A program made the translations under genes and the position numbers. Source: Siphonodentalium dalli (taxonomy: Eukaryota; Mollusca; Scaphopoda; Gadilida; Siphonodentaliidae). Taken from it: a stretch of 64,000 nt of DNA. This document shows positions 1 to 10,670 of this stretch, one piece after another. The notes below the pieces were generated by a model, which was not told where the DNA came from, searched no databases, and saw only the letters and a list, made by a program, of their open reading frames with translations. Location of the stretch: NCBI GenBank assembly GCA_032622095.1, contig CP136061.1, forward strand, positions 83,550,324 to 83,614,323. Reading direction: 5' to 3'. Positions within the stretch are counted from its first letter, which is position 1, and every line of letters begins with the position of its first letter.

Positions 1-429
1 CGCATTCATAGCCAGCAAATAAGGCAGAAAGAATACAGAAACATTCCCCTAAGTGCACATCTGGACGATTGTGGACATGGGAAATTCACTGTATTTCCAT
101 TCTACAAAATGTTCACACGGGATACTATCAATAGAACATCTCAAGAAGATAGATTCATTGACCGATATTCATCAAAGTTGAACGCGTAATATGACATCAA
201 ACGGGCTGGTTCCCGGCGGAAGCAATTCGGAGTTATTCCCCGTAGGCTTTGTGACGTCATCATACAGATGGAGAGAAGTTACAAACAGTGAAATTCATGT
301 TTGTATAATGTCTACGGAACACAAAATAAAAAAAACATTTTAAATAATAAAAACTATAATCTGTACAGTAATATACAGATTCTTCAACAAATTCAGAGAG
401 CAATAAATTCAGAGAGTATATGTTGAATT
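1..429. other. No gene or repeat recognised
   Basis: AT-rich sequence with stop codons in all frames and no TIR, tandem unit or protein-like frame that I can see. It ends at the TTAA that opens the first family A element. Confidence 0.5.
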
Positions 430-957
430 TTAAAGGTGGATTATCCCTTTGTAAACATGTATTATATAGTTACCGGGGTATAAAATATTAGATCTGAATC
501 GAAGACTCCTGTCCGGAAATGCTTCTATCGATTAATATTAATATTATTTCTAATATTTTCTGGTCTAAACAGGTGTGTTTGTTCAGCTAACGAACAATAT
601 TGGTTACTGTTAACAGAAACCAGAAATTATATTGTGCAATTTTGTCACAAATAAACGTTAATTATACTCATTATCGCTTATATCTGTGGAACAAAACAGT
701 ACAAACAACCAATCTGTGACATTTGACATTCGTTGCGTAGCCGTAGGAACACTCCAGTGCTCTATATCGCAATACGGTCTCATCCGAATGGTCGGTTCTA
801 AAAATAGTAACATAAATGGGCCCGATTTAATTATCGAAATAAAATCAATATTAATTGATAGAAGCTTTTCCGGACATAGGTCTTCAGTTCATATCTATTA
901 TTTTATACCCACGCAACTATTTAAAATGTGTTATTTAAAGAGATAATCCATCTTTAA
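430..957 (+). mobile_element. Family A MITE, copy 1 (full length, TTAA-flanked)
   Basis: Non-autonomous inverted-repeat element of about 520 bp between two TTAA tetramers. It opens AGGTGGATTATC and closes GATAATCCATCT. Imperfect TIRs of about 110 bp include the paired blocks GGGGTATAAAATATTAGAT / TATTATTTTATACCC and TGCTTCTATCGATTAATATT / its complement with AATTGATAGAAGC. The interior has no transposase. TTAA duplications are characteristic of piggyBac-type transposition, but the AGGTGG terminus is not the usual CCC start, so the superfamily is an inference. The best-matching relative is the copy at 2507-3034. Confidence 0.85.
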
Positions 958-1255
958 GCACAATTCATTATTAAATGTGAAATTGCCCTCCCATACAGTC
1001 CATACGTGTAAAATGAAATACTCCACATTATACCACTTACACTATATTACTTCCATTAGTATCATATTTGGTTTAGTGTGTTTCCCCTTATATCATGGGT
1101 GTATGTTTTGACCAGTGGTCACATGGTCTCGAAGAACCTCGATCTAGGTTTTTTACACAAATCAACAGGTTTAGTACATCGATTTTGGGTTCTCCTAGTT
1201 CCGGGGAAACTCGAAAGATTTACACTCGTTTGAGTTTCGGCTTGCTTGTGTACAT

Positions 1256-1900
1256 TTTGTATCTGATGCTCATACCTTTTCTATTTACAGGCGATAAAGG
1301 ACTCCTGGCGCCAGATTCTGCCTTGTTCTCTTATTATGGTGACAATAAAGACAAGATTCCACCAAAAGTTCCGAAATCCGCACCTTCATGAGCTAAAATA
1401 AAGACATTTGTCATTTGTGCAAAAAAAAATTGCTGTCTGTTTCATTAAAATCATTTCCTGTTTACACATAAGCACATGTCTGTCATGCGCAGTGGCATGG
1501 TTTCATATTGGTTAATAAAACGTGTACTCCGCCCCCGACTCCGACCTGGGGAAAATGTATAAACGGAAGATATATGAACAAAAAAATTCTTTTGCTAAAT
1601 TATATGCTACTTTGCCAATTTATTATATATGTAATAAAAATATTACCGACAAAATTACTAACATACTTTTTAATAGCACAACAACAACAATAGCATTTTT
1701 GCTTCGAAAATAAACTATTTAGCCGGAATGAGAAAAAGTGTAGCCGAGTTGCTTTATTATCCAATTCTACTAAATGTTGTATAATACTTTTAACAAGTTG
1801 TAGAAATATATTGGTGATATGAAGTAATTGTTTTATTCAGAGAAGCATAATCAGTTCTCACATTTATCGTGGTGTCAAAAAATATAATCTATAGGCCTAC
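1256..1900 (+). repeat. Left arm of an inverted segmental duplication
   Basis: From about 1256 to 1900 this sequence recurs, reversed and complemented, at about 2473-3613, with only scattered mismatches. The right arm carries an extra family A element, so the arms differ in length. The arm contains a short terminal exon, its poly(A) signal and a noncoding stretch. Just beyond the homologous part, 1899-1948 is a degenerate second copy of 1526-1577 (CTCCGCCCCGACTCGGGG then GGAAGATATATGA). Confidence 0.85.
1291..1391 (+). CDS. Putative terminal coding exon (left copy), unknown protein
   Basis: A pyrimidine-rich tract ending CTATTTACAG at 1290 is a good 3' splice site. The following frame reads GDKGLLAPDSALFSYYGDNK and then a Lys/Pro-rich tail ending SAPS before TGA at 1389-1391. 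AATAAA follows at 1397-1402 and an A9 run at 1421, about 20 bp later, as expected of a cleavage/polyadenylation site or a retroposed 3' end. The inverted copy at 3476-3576 keeps frame, acceptor, stop and AATAAA although four bases differ in the coding part, three of them changing residues. I do not recognise the protein family and see no upstream exon in the window. The continuous frame further upstream from 1095 is most likely intron. Confidence 0.4.
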
Positions 1901-2357
1901 TCCGCCCCGACTCGGGGAAATTGTGTAGCCTATACTCGGAAGATATATGATACAATTGCATCACTATTCGTATATACTTTATTATTTCAATAAACTATAC
2001 GTCAACAAAGTCATAACATTGTTAACTTCATTTAAACAATACAAATGATTCTCCTATTACAATAAATTGTCGCCTACATCCAATAAAACGGACGACCAGA
2101 GGATGGTGCTTGCAGCTGTTATAGGGGAAAAACCAGGACAACGCAAAATATAACAAAACGGCTTCCACGAAGTCTGCTGGTCCCACGCCCAGATAAAGGA
2201 CGAGGATAGTTAAAATGAACACTGAATAGACACCGAATGAAAAACCCCGACGTTGGCTGCATGCTGCGTCGGAGGAGGAGTATACCGTACACTTGTGGTT
2301 ACCATTATTCTGTTGCAGTAAATCGATTCTGATAACTAAAGCTTATTTTGAAGAAAT

Positions 2358-2382
2358 GTTGTTGTTGTTGTTGTTGTTGTTG
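2358..2382. repeat. (TTG)n microsatellite
   Basis: Eight perfect TTG/GTT trinucleotides in the spacer between the two arms of the inverted duplication. Confidence 0.9.
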
Positions 2383-2506
2383 TATATACGCAATACGAAA
2401 GCAAACCTTATGCGCATTAGAATGCAAACACTGCTCGCGCAGAGCTATCAACGCGCGCCGGTGTGATTATGACCTTTTTTGACACCAGGACAAATGTGAG
2501 AACTCA

Positions 2507-3034
2507 TTAAAGGTGGATTATCTCTTTGTAAACATGTATTATATAGTTACCGGGGTATAAAATATTAGATTTGAATCGAAGACTCCTGTCCGGAAATGCT
2601 TCTATCGATTAATATTAATTTTATTTCGAATATTTTCTGGTCTAAAAAGGTGTGTTTGTTCAGCTAACGAACAATAGTGGTTACTGTTAACAGAGACCAG
2701 AAATTATATTGTGCAATTTTGTCACAAATAAACGTTAATTATAGTCATTATCGCTTATATCTGTGGAACAAAACAATACAAACAACCAATCTGTGACATT
2801 TGACATTCGTTGCGTAGCCGTAGGAACAACCCAGTGCTCTATGTCGCAATACGGTCTCATCTGAATGGTCGGTTCTAAAAATAGTAACATAAACGGGCCC
2901 GATTTAATATTCGAAATAAAATCAATATTAATTGATAGAAGCTTTTCCGGACATAGATCTTCAGTTCATATCTATTATTTTATACCCACGCAACTATTTA
3001 AAATGTGTTATTTAAAGAGATAATCCATCTTTAA
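2507..3034 (+). mobile_element. Family A MITE, copy 2, with its pre-insertion site preserved in the opposite arm
   Basis: Full-length element with TTAA at 2507-2510 and 3031-3034. It interrupts the right arm of the inverted duplication. Removing the element and one TTAA gives GAGAAGCTTAATGAGTTCTC, which aligns with GAGAAGCATAATCAGTTCTC in the left arm near 1840-1857. This supports TTAA as a true target duplication and AGGTGG/CCATCT as the element ends. Confidence 0.92.
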
Positions 3035-3475
3035 GCTTCTCTGAATAAAACAATTACTTCATATCACCAATATATTTCTACAACTTGTTAAAAGTATTAT
3101 ACAACATTTAGTAGAACTTGGATAAAAAAGCAACTCAGCTACACTTTTTCTCATTCCGGCTAAATAGTGTATTTTCGAAGTAAAAATGCTATTAAAAAGT
3201 ATGTTAGTAATTTTTTTCCGTAATAGTTTTATTACATATATAATAAATTGGCAAAGTAGCATATAATTTAGCAAAAGAATTTGTTTTTTTCATATACCTT
3301 CCGTTTATACATTTTCCCCAGGTCGGAGTCGGGGGCGGAGTACACGTTTTATTAACCAATATGAAACCATGCCACTGCGCATGACAGACATGTGCTTATG
3401 TGTAAACAGGAAATGATTTTAATGAAACAGACAGCATTTTTTTTTTGCACAAATGACAAATGTCTTTATTATAGC

Positions 3476-3576
3476 TCATGAAGGTGCGGATTTCGGAACT
3501 TTTGGTGGACTCTTGTCTTTATTGTCACCATAAGAAGAGAACCAAGCAGAATCTGGCGCCAGGAGTCCTTTATCGC
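3476..3576 (-). CDS. Putative terminal coding exon (right copy), unknown protein
   Basis: Minus-strand counterpart of the exon at 1291-1391, with the same length (101 nt), the same CTATTTACAG acceptor (ending at 3577), the TGA stop at 3476-3478 and AATAAA at 3465-3470. The frame reads GDKGLLAPDSAWFSSYGDNK and ends SAPS. Relative to the left copy it has Leu to Trp, Tyr to Ser and Ile to Ser, plus one silent change. A T10 run at 3437-3446 marks the poly(A)-like tail. Function unknown. The two copies could be two diverging genes sharing a 3' end, or copies of a retroposed or mobile 3' terminus. Confidence 0.4.
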
Positions 3577-3704
3577 CTGTAAATAGAAAAGGTATGAGCT
3601 TCAGATAGAAACTGATAGTAGGGAAGTAGAGTCTCAATACAGATGTATATCATGTATTGTGACTCAATAGGGTCTAGGTTCTCCCTGACCTGATAACACT
3701 AACA

Positions 3705-4698
3705 GCTGTATGTCTCGTGAGCCAGCAGTCTATAGCTAGTTAAAATCGTATCTAGTTCCACCCGAAGTGTAACTGATAACAATAAAGTTCACTGTATGGA
3801 AAAATTTCGTATCAATTATAAAATCGAACAAAGGACGATGGAAATATCGTATTCTGTTGAATAAGCTTTTTTGCTGGGTCGCGATTTTCAAGATGGCCGA
3901 TGGTTCTATATGGTCCGATTCCTAGCTTTTTATCCAACCCACCGGTAAAAGCCGGTAAAAGGTCAAAGTTGAGAAGTAGCATCCATTTGTTTACATTCGA
4001 CAGCTGAGTGGGAGAATTTGTTATCAACATTTTATGGCTTAATTTCATTTATTCTGAGTGCAACTACGTGTTTAAGAATTGTTTTGTGGCCATGTCATCT
4101 ATAGAGTTAGGATCTGGTGACGATGCAGACATTCAGACGCCCTTTTTTTGTCAACGAACTTCCCACAAGTAAAGTTACTGATAAATAGCGAGTTCTTGCG
4201 TTAAAAAAATAACTCAAAAACATACGTGATACATCCAATCCATCTACTGTGCGAAACATACGTATTGTATTTATCCAGGGTGAGTGTTTAATTAGTTTTA
4301 TGAAGTTCTCGCACCTGCGAATCGGTAACGACCTGTTGCTATTTTATTTTGGGAATTCCCAGACTGGAGCCGTATGCTAAAAATAGATGCTACTTGTTAA
4401 CTTTGACCTCCGGAGACCAAATGGCGGATTCACCACGACTAAGTGAAGTCACTTATTAACGTGCGTCTCAATATGTGGTTGTGTTTAGAAGCATCATTCA
4501 CAAAACGATAGATGACTACACAGTCTACAAGCGAAGAAGTGTGAAAACAACCTCTACAAACTACGCCTGTCCTTCTACTGTTTTGGTTGATTGGCAAATA
4601 AAGGCAAGACGCCGGCGAGCTTGATGTTTTGGTTCTTTCCTACGACACATTTCTCACAACAGTGTCGATAATGTTTTGTGATATTAAACTTTCCAGTG
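3705..4698 (-). repeat. Orphan copy of the zinc-finger gene upstream flank
   Basis: 3705-3858 plus 4457-4698 match the sequence directly upstream of the finger genes at 21340-21720 and 28170-28670, in the same orientation. Shared blocks include AACAAAGGACGATGGAAATA, TTAACGTGCGTCTCAATATG, ATTCACAAAACGATAGATGA and AAGACGCCGGCGAGCTTGAT. No fingers lie to its left, where a minus-strand gene would continue, so this is a flank without its gene. A roughly 600-bp inverted-repeat element sits inside it. Confidence 0.85.
3859..4456. mobile_element. MITE-like element inserted in the orphan flank
   Basis: The other two copies of the flank read continuously across GTTGAATTAACGTG, while here about 600 bp intervenes. 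The insert has subterminal inverted repeats: GGTCAAAGTTGAGAAGTAGC (from about 3961) pairs with GCTACTTGTTAACTTTGACC (from about 4390). The outermost 40 bp pair more loosely (GATGGCCGATGGT / ACCAAATGGCGG). No coding capacity. The target duplication cannot be fixed beyond a 2-4 bp AT-rich tract. Confidence 0.75.
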
Positions 4699-4958
4699 TA
4701 ACAGGTCCGGTCAGTGCTGGTGGATAATTGACAAAACAACTAAAGAGAAGGTGATTATTTATTCCATATACATCATAATTCCAACCTTTAAATATCAACT
4801 TTAACAGTATAACAAATGTATACCAAATAACTGACTATTTCACGTTGTGACCATGACTATATTCCAATAAGATATTCAAATTAATATAAATTCTGTCTTT
4901 GCTAATAGATAATTATAAAATATATAGGCTAACTGACACGTTTCAAAAGTGTCAGGAA
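4699..4958. other. No feature recognised
   Basis: AT-rich noncoding sequence between the orphan flank and the tandem tract. No splice-flanked frame or repeat relation seen. Confidence 0.4.
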
Positions 4959-5500
4959 TAATTATGATAAATAAAGATGGGTCTCTTTAAGACAAACTGT
5001 AATTTCAACGAGCTGCTTTAATCATATTTAAGGGTACTAGTATATTAAATATGTTACTTAAAACTAGAGGGTAATCAGAAGTGTCACATTAATTGACACA
5101 TTTAAAGAGCTGTTATAGCCATATCAACAGAGGTGTCACTTTAAATCATTATATATAAAGTGTGTTTATAGAATAATCCATTCAGAAGAGTCACTTTAAA
5201 TCACATTGAAAGTACATTTAAAGAGCGTACAGAGTCATAAATTTAGAGGGTGTGTCACTTTAAATAATCATCATATTTAAAGAGTATCATAAATACAGAT
5301 GGGTCACTTTAAGAAGTGGGCATATTTAAAAAGTGTTTATATAGTGCCAAAAAATGCAGAGGGATCACTTTAAGAAGTGAGCATATTTAAAGAGTGTTTA
5401 TATAGTGCCAACAATTCAGAGGAGTCACGTTAAGAAGTGAGCGTATTTAAAGAGCGTTTAGTGTTTTAAATTTAGTGGGGTCACTTTAATAAGTTATAAT
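4959..5500 (+). repeat. Degenerate tandem repeat, unit about 50-65 bp
   Basis: Seven or more diverged units with the core GTCACTTTAA(GAAGTG)..CATATTTAAAGAGTGTTTATA..GCCA..CAGAGG. The clearest units start near 5299, 5364 and 5425 (period about 61-65 bp), and units become more diverged to the left. The conserved parts are CACTTTAA and ATTTAAAGAG. No coding frame is maintained. Confidence 0.8.
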
Positions 5501-5574
5501 TTAGAAAATGAAATCCATAATTTAAGTTAGAAGTCGCGCTGGTTCATAGCAAGAAGATGGTTGGGCAAATGAAT

Positions 5575-6366
5575 CTACCCATTGATTCCTGAACAACTGA
5601 ACGAAGATTTAAAACAAATATTGCCACCTTATATACCCGAATAAGAAGGTAAGCAAGAAGCGGATTTGCGTTCTCTGGGTGGAGTATTCCATTCTGACCA
5701 ATCAGGCAACGCGAAACGAGTCAGAATGGATGACACCACCACCCGAGAGAAACAACCAACCAAACGCTCCTTCCTTAGACCTTCCTTCTGGGAGAAACTA
5801 CTACGAAAATTTGAAATATAAAAATACGAAATACAAATAAAAAATATGACAAACAAGCTATTGAAGAGAGTAAATTTTGTGAGGAACAAGAAGCAGATTA
5901 TTATTTTGAAAAGAATAACACAAGAAATTAAGCCATAGAGTAGCATATGCTTGAAACAATTAGCTGAAAAGATGTACACACGAAATTAGAAGAAGCGGCA
6001 ATGAGGTAATTTTATCACATTCCTCCCTACTAAAACAAGAATAATAGTTATACTATTATTTATAGTTTATAACTTTGGCACTTCTGATCGGTTGGAACAC
6101 TCTCCCTTCTGCAACCAGTTTATCTTGTTTCTACACACGAGATGTCCATCTATAGAAACAACCTCTTGATCCCGCGAGACCGATTTTGTAGGGGTCGGCA
6201 CGCGGAGGTGGACAACACCCCCTGTTGCAACCCGACGTCCACCAGCTGCGTCCTTCTTAGCCTTTTCGTGTTGCTGTACCAATTCCTCGCCAAGAACCTG
6301 CCTAGGGGGCAACTCGTCACCAGGGTCAACGAAGTCCTCATTGGACACTCGTCGCACGAGAACCAA
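5575..6366. other. Protein-like but broken frames, unidentified
   Basis: On the plus strand, about 5640-5810 reads as a plausible polar peptide (for example QEADLRSLGGVFHSDQSG, later FLRPSFWEKLLRKFEI) with stops on both sides. On the minus strand, 6366-6067 reads VRRVSNEDFVDPGDELPPRQ, then a Lys/Arg-rich part and IDGHLVCRNKINWLQKGE. Composition is less AT-rich than the flanks. Both could be decayed mobile-element ORFs, but I recognise no domain. An inverted pair CCATTCTGAC / GTCAGAATGG lies at about 5689-5730. Confidence 0.2.
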
Positions 6367-8224
6367 AGGGTGCTATGTCCCATTGGCACGTTTTGTGGGA
6401 AATCGATGTTGAAGATTCATGATCCGATTCTTCAAACTTAAATAGCTGTAATGTTGTTGTATTTGAGTTAAACGGTTACAATATATCACAACGTGATTCC
6501 ATGTGAATATTAATACCGAAAACCAAAGAGTTTTCGTGAAAAACGTGAAAACGTGTTTGGAGATAGAACTTTTATGCACAAAACTGCCACTTTGTCTCCG
6601 GGCTAAAAAGCACTCGGAGATAGAACATTATGGCTCGCCGGAACCTCATATTTTGGTGCGGACTAAAGGGTTCAATAACGGTACTGGTAATTGGTCAGTA
6701 CTGCGGGTTCGTTTTCTTGCATTTGCTTACGATTAACTTAGGTTCGTTACAAGGTATGTTGTAGCGTGTCTGTTACACACATATTATATATTGTTGATTT
6801 CTAGGAAGATGAGGGAAAAAGAATTTCTCCGTTGTATTCGAATGATATTTTAATTCAAGCTAATGACACCCATGAATCCAAAATACACACAGAACACAGT
6901 CTAATATTCTGAACACATCAGGTCAGTGTTAATCGCACGATATTTATCAAACGAGGATTTTATAGTCGAAAACTTAACAACAGGCAAAAATTCTTAAAGC
7001 TTTTAAAATGTCGGTAAAATGACGATCGGCAATCCGTACAGATTCCGCCACAAAAATATAGATAAACCAATCATTTGACAAAATCGTTTTCTCTGCACAG
7101 TGGTGTGACATGGTCTCAAATCGCGCCCTCGGTCGGATATGAAAACCTCGCACGCGACGTGGGACCCTATCATCCTCACTGGGCTGAGACAACTTAAATA
7201 TGATGGACACAGACAAAATACTTGATTTCCATAGAAAGTAATTTTTGGCAATGTGTGCAAAATGGTGCATGATCTCCGGGACACGATGCCTTTACAGCCT
7301 CTCACAATGGACGTGTGCTTGTGTGGTTAATAAATATCTTATATTATAAGGTATTCCTTCTCACGCAGGGAAATTGTTGAATCGAATAATACAATAACGA
7401 TCGTTACAACAGAACGTTTTCTTTTAAATCAAACAATATTGTGTTTCATACAATTTAACTTAAATGTTACATGCAGTCAACTCGAACCTTGACAAAGTTA
7501 ACTCGTTGTACCCTGCTCTAATTCCACACAATCATTCAATAAGCTTGGGAACAAGATTATTTTATTTGAACTCGGTAACGACCAAACGGCATGTATGATC
7601 AGGCACATATACACAACGTCATAATACTATTTAATTTCCTTTTTAAAAACGAGGCCGATATAACACCCATTTCAATTGGTAATATGTTGTCAAGGTACGA
7701 GAGCAGCTGCTCACGCCTCGTTTGGGTGAGACCATGCAACGAAAAATCTCATAAAGCAAACTTCAGCAAATTATGCGTGTCAGAAACAGACACAAATTAA
7801 AACACCCTGACTTGGTTTTAAAGTTACACATTTAAAACATGGCAAAAACTGACATAGACATAAAGGGACACAAGGACTTTAACGTTGGCATATATTGGCT
7901 ATGATTAAAATATATACCCATTGAAGACATTATTGAAAACTTAAATTCTGAGACACATCTGCGTTAATATCTTAATGAAAAAGTGTCCTGTTTGGAAGAA
8001 CTCAACAAATGAGAGTAAATGCGATGACTTCTTGACTTCAATGAACAATTTACATGATATTCGGCAAATAATATTTTCTTAACAATCCCGAACTAACACC
8101 ACATCACAATAATAATAATAATAATATTTTAAACTTAAAGTCACAATGGCTCTCAGGTGTGTAAACTATCGGCATAGATTTTAATCACTTGCAACAACTC
8201 AGTTTTCAGATCTTTCTACACTCT
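6367..8224. other. No gene recognised; recurring GGAGATAGAAC motif and an AAT microsatellite
   Basis: All frames are short and lack splice-site support. GGAGATAGAAC occurs at 6559-6569 and 6616-6626 and recurs at 9962-10325. (AAT)n lies at 8107-8126. I see no TIR-bounded element in 6640-8200. Confidence 0.4.
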
Positions 8225-8436
8225 TGGTACACTTTAACAAACAATAACATAAATGGGTCCAAAATTAAAACATCAGATGAGATAAGATTAATTTTATTTT
8301 AGTAGCATATATATGTACAACAACATGTGTTTTATATCGTTGAACATATCCGACTATAAATAACATTGATCTTATCTCATCTTATCGGATGGTGTGATTC
8401 TGGACCCACTTATGTTATTGTTTGTTAAAGTGTACC
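8225..8436. mobile_element. Foldback MITE, 212 bp
   Basis: The left arm starts TGGTACACTTTAACAAACAA and continues ..AACATAAATGGGTCC..GATGAGATAAGAT to about 8290. The right arm is its complement, from ATCTTATCTCATC at about 8370 to GTTAAAGTGTACCA ending at 8436. Arms of about 66 bp flank an 80-bp loop. No obvious target duplication and no coding. Confidence 0.85.
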
Positions 8437-8541
8437 ATGCTAAGGTCTTCATGTTCATTTTATAAAAGTTATTTCTACAGGAACAACCATTCGAAAAGAG
8501 GAAAGATGCAAATATCACTGTTCTACTGTACTTTTACAATT

Positions 8542-8698
8542 TTAGAGAGTTATTTGCGAAAAAATTACTTCATATAACTCCTTGTCGATTGCGGGAATCA
8601 ATCGCATCGTACTTCGTATGTCCTTGGCCTTCTCCGCGGGCAGCTTTTTTGGCTTAACCGTAGCTAGAACCTGAGGCAGATCATGAGTCTGCTGACTT
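8542..8698 (-). CDS. Candidate downstream exon of an unrecognised minus-strand gene
   Basis: The minus-strand frame reads SQQTHDLPQVLATVKPKKLP.. and ..STMRLIPAIDKELYEVIFSQ, ending at TAA (8542-8544). An AACAGCAG acceptor-like sequence precedes it at 8699-8706. Base composition is richer in GC than the surroundings. It is the nearest protein-like block downstream of the exon at 9076-9295. The splice phases I tried do not join the two directly, so at least one more exon would be needed, or the pairing is wrong. Family unknown. Confidence 0.25.
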
Positions 8699-9075
8699 CT
8701 GCTGTTCAAGGTTAAGCTTACCGCAATAAACTTCAACTCCGCAAAGACCTAACTCACACACGGGTTATTTCTTAATTGAGTCGGATTTCTACAACCCCTT
8801 GCAACATGAAAGAGCATTACCATTGGTTGCACTGGGTCTTATCAATGGATGACATGACTTATCTCGTCTATTGTCTACACAATCATGCAGGGCAACATGC
8901 AGGTGTGTACTTCTGTAGAAAGTCTATATTTATTGTGTATATGTTGACAAATCATGTAATTCCACGTGAACATTTATTTATTTTGTGTTTTTATTGTCGA
9001 TTTCGGCGGTCAGGGTTATATCGCGGTCGTAGAGAAGAGAAATCACTGGGATATTTTCACAGACAAACCACCTAC

Positions 9076-9295
9076 CTTCGGTGACTGCATGAACAGCAGC
9101 TCCCTCGGAAAAGCTGGTCCGAAATTCGCGAAGAACGGGAATCAAGCGTCGAACCTCCAGCGCAGAGAGGTCTATTGGCTTGGAGTCATAAACATTACAC
9201 GTTAGACAACCGAGACCCCTTTCCATGTGAACTGGGGTGACAAATAGGTTGTCTCTAATTTCCTGCATGCATTTCCTATCCAACGTTTCATACAT
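9076..9295 (-). CDS. Candidate first coding exon, unrecognised protein
   Basis: Starts at ATG (9293-9295) in the context ACCAAATG and reads MYETLDRKCMQEIRDNLFVT, then a Cys-containing segment and IDLSALEVRRLIPVLREFRT, to a strong donor CGAAG|GTAGGT at 9076/9075. The 73 or so residues look like real protein, with amphipathic helix patterns and no low complexity, and composition is less AT-biased than the flanks. No domain recognised. No intact acceptor/exon in the right phase was found further left, so the model is incomplete. Confidence 0.35.
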
Positions 9296-9359
9296 TTGGT
9301 TAATGAAATGACATCTTTATAGTTTTTTATCTTTTTTTTCTGATGGAATAAATTACAAT

Positions 9360-9505
9360 GGAGATAAACAAACTTCGTTTCGTTCGATTTTGGCCAAATA
9401 AACCGCGAACAAACTATTGGAGAACTCGCCTTTCAGTTTCGTTCTCCAATAGATCTTTCGCCGTCTATTTGACCAATATTGAACGGAATAAGTATGTTTA
9501 TCTCC
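9360..9505. mobile_element. Short hairpin element, 146 bp
   Basis: Imperfect palindrome. The left arm GGAGATAAACAAACTT.. (from 9360) ..CTATTGGAGAAC pairs with the right arm GTTCTCCAATAG..AAGTATGTTTATCTCC (to 9505). The arms are about 66 bp around a 13-bp loop. Several mismatches point to an old foldback MITE. Confidence 0.8.
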
Positions 9506-10533
9506 TAAATATCAGACGAGTTTCTATTTCATATGCAATATCCAATGAGGCTTAAATAGAAGTGGTCCCATTGTTCTGCCTGGTTGAACATTTGTGATTA
9601 TAACCTAATATGTTATATATGAACGTACATGTGTCATGTGGGTGTACAATGCATATCCCGCAAAAATATGTTACAACCATGACTATTTTCATGTTAGCAA
9701 ATTCGAATAGGAAGATCCAAAACCCCATAAACTAAACATTCCGGCGTCCCTATACATGGCTATGTTTGCGTGCTTCGGGTCTTTGCATGAAGTTTGGGAA
9801 TATAAGTAAACTATATATACGATAACCATACTATTTTTGTATTAGTTCAATTTAATATATAGTCATAAAAAATATACATGTATATAATAATAAATATATC
9901 GAAATAAGAAGGTTCTCAAGAGAGGAGGACGAACTGGGGTAGGAATTGTCAGAGCAAGAACGTTCTATCTCCCGCAACGTCATGCAGTGGCATGGATATT
10001 TGCTGCATATTATTTCAGGGCTAAAGGGTTCTATCTCCATATACCGACTACAACATGCCGCGTTACGTGGTTAAACGATAAGCAATGAGTAGCAAAATAT
10101 GTAAATTGGTAGCAGGGTCATATCTGCGTAAGATTAACATATATAGAATGAAAATGAAACGAACAAATCGTGAGAAATGCCTGCTTACATCATTGTATAT
10201 TATAGCATATTTTTCATAGCAGCCATTCGTCAATTTTTGATCACATGACGTATATCGTCATTTTCATTGGCTAAGGAGATAGAACCTTTTTGCTCGGATG
10301 AATTTGTTCGTTATGGAGATAGAGCCTAAATGCACTGCGTTTTATGAACGAACGGTGTATATAGGGTAAGTTATGTTTGGTTCATTCGATAGAAAATTCT
10401 CTTCCGATTCCAATGACACCCATAACTCATTTTCCCGCCAAAATGGACATAGAACCATTTGGTTCTCATGCGACGCACTGTCTCTGTCCAAAAATTATTG
10501 CGTTAACATAATTATTACCGAGGAACAGGTATA
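9506..10533. other. No gene; four sites related to GGAGATAGAAC
   Basis: Noncoding. GTTCTATCTCC at 9962-9972 and 10028-10038 (minus orientation) and GGAGATAGAAC or -GC at 10275-10285 and 10315-10325. Some sites share a neighbouring GGCTAA. These may be remnants of one dispersed repeat that also touches 6559-6626. Confidence 0.45.
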
Positions 10534-10670
10534 ACTCAATAGTGTTAAAGTGACATCAAATGAAATCGCCTTTCTTCGAACAGTGCCAGAGGTCAGTAGA
10601 GCTATTATGTCGCCAGCGAACATTTATAGCAATGTGGTAAACATTTGATGTCACTTTAACACTATTGAGT
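10534..10670. mobile_element. MITE with perfect 29-bp TIRs
   Basis: 10534-10562 (ACTCAATAGTGTTAAAGTGA and then CATCAAATG) is the exact reverse complement of 10642-10670. The core is 79 bp and noncoding. Perfect arms suggest a relatively recent insertion. Flanking bases (TATA.. / ..CAAA) show no clear target duplication. Confidence 0.88.

Larger units (their letters stand above)
2473..3613 (-). repeat. Right arm of the inverted segmental duplication, interrupted by a family A element
   Basis: Reverse complement of about 1256-1900. The alignment runs from 3613 down to 3035, is interrupted by the family A element at 2507-3034, and resumes at 2506 through to about 2473 (GTTCTCACATTTGTCC against GTTCTCACATTTATCG). 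The spacer between the arms is about 570 bp. Confidence 0.85.

Noticed and set aside
1095-1290. Coding sequence upstream of the terminal exon in the same frame
   Set aside because: The upstream part is absent from the inverted copy, ends in a splice acceptor and is of intron-like composition.
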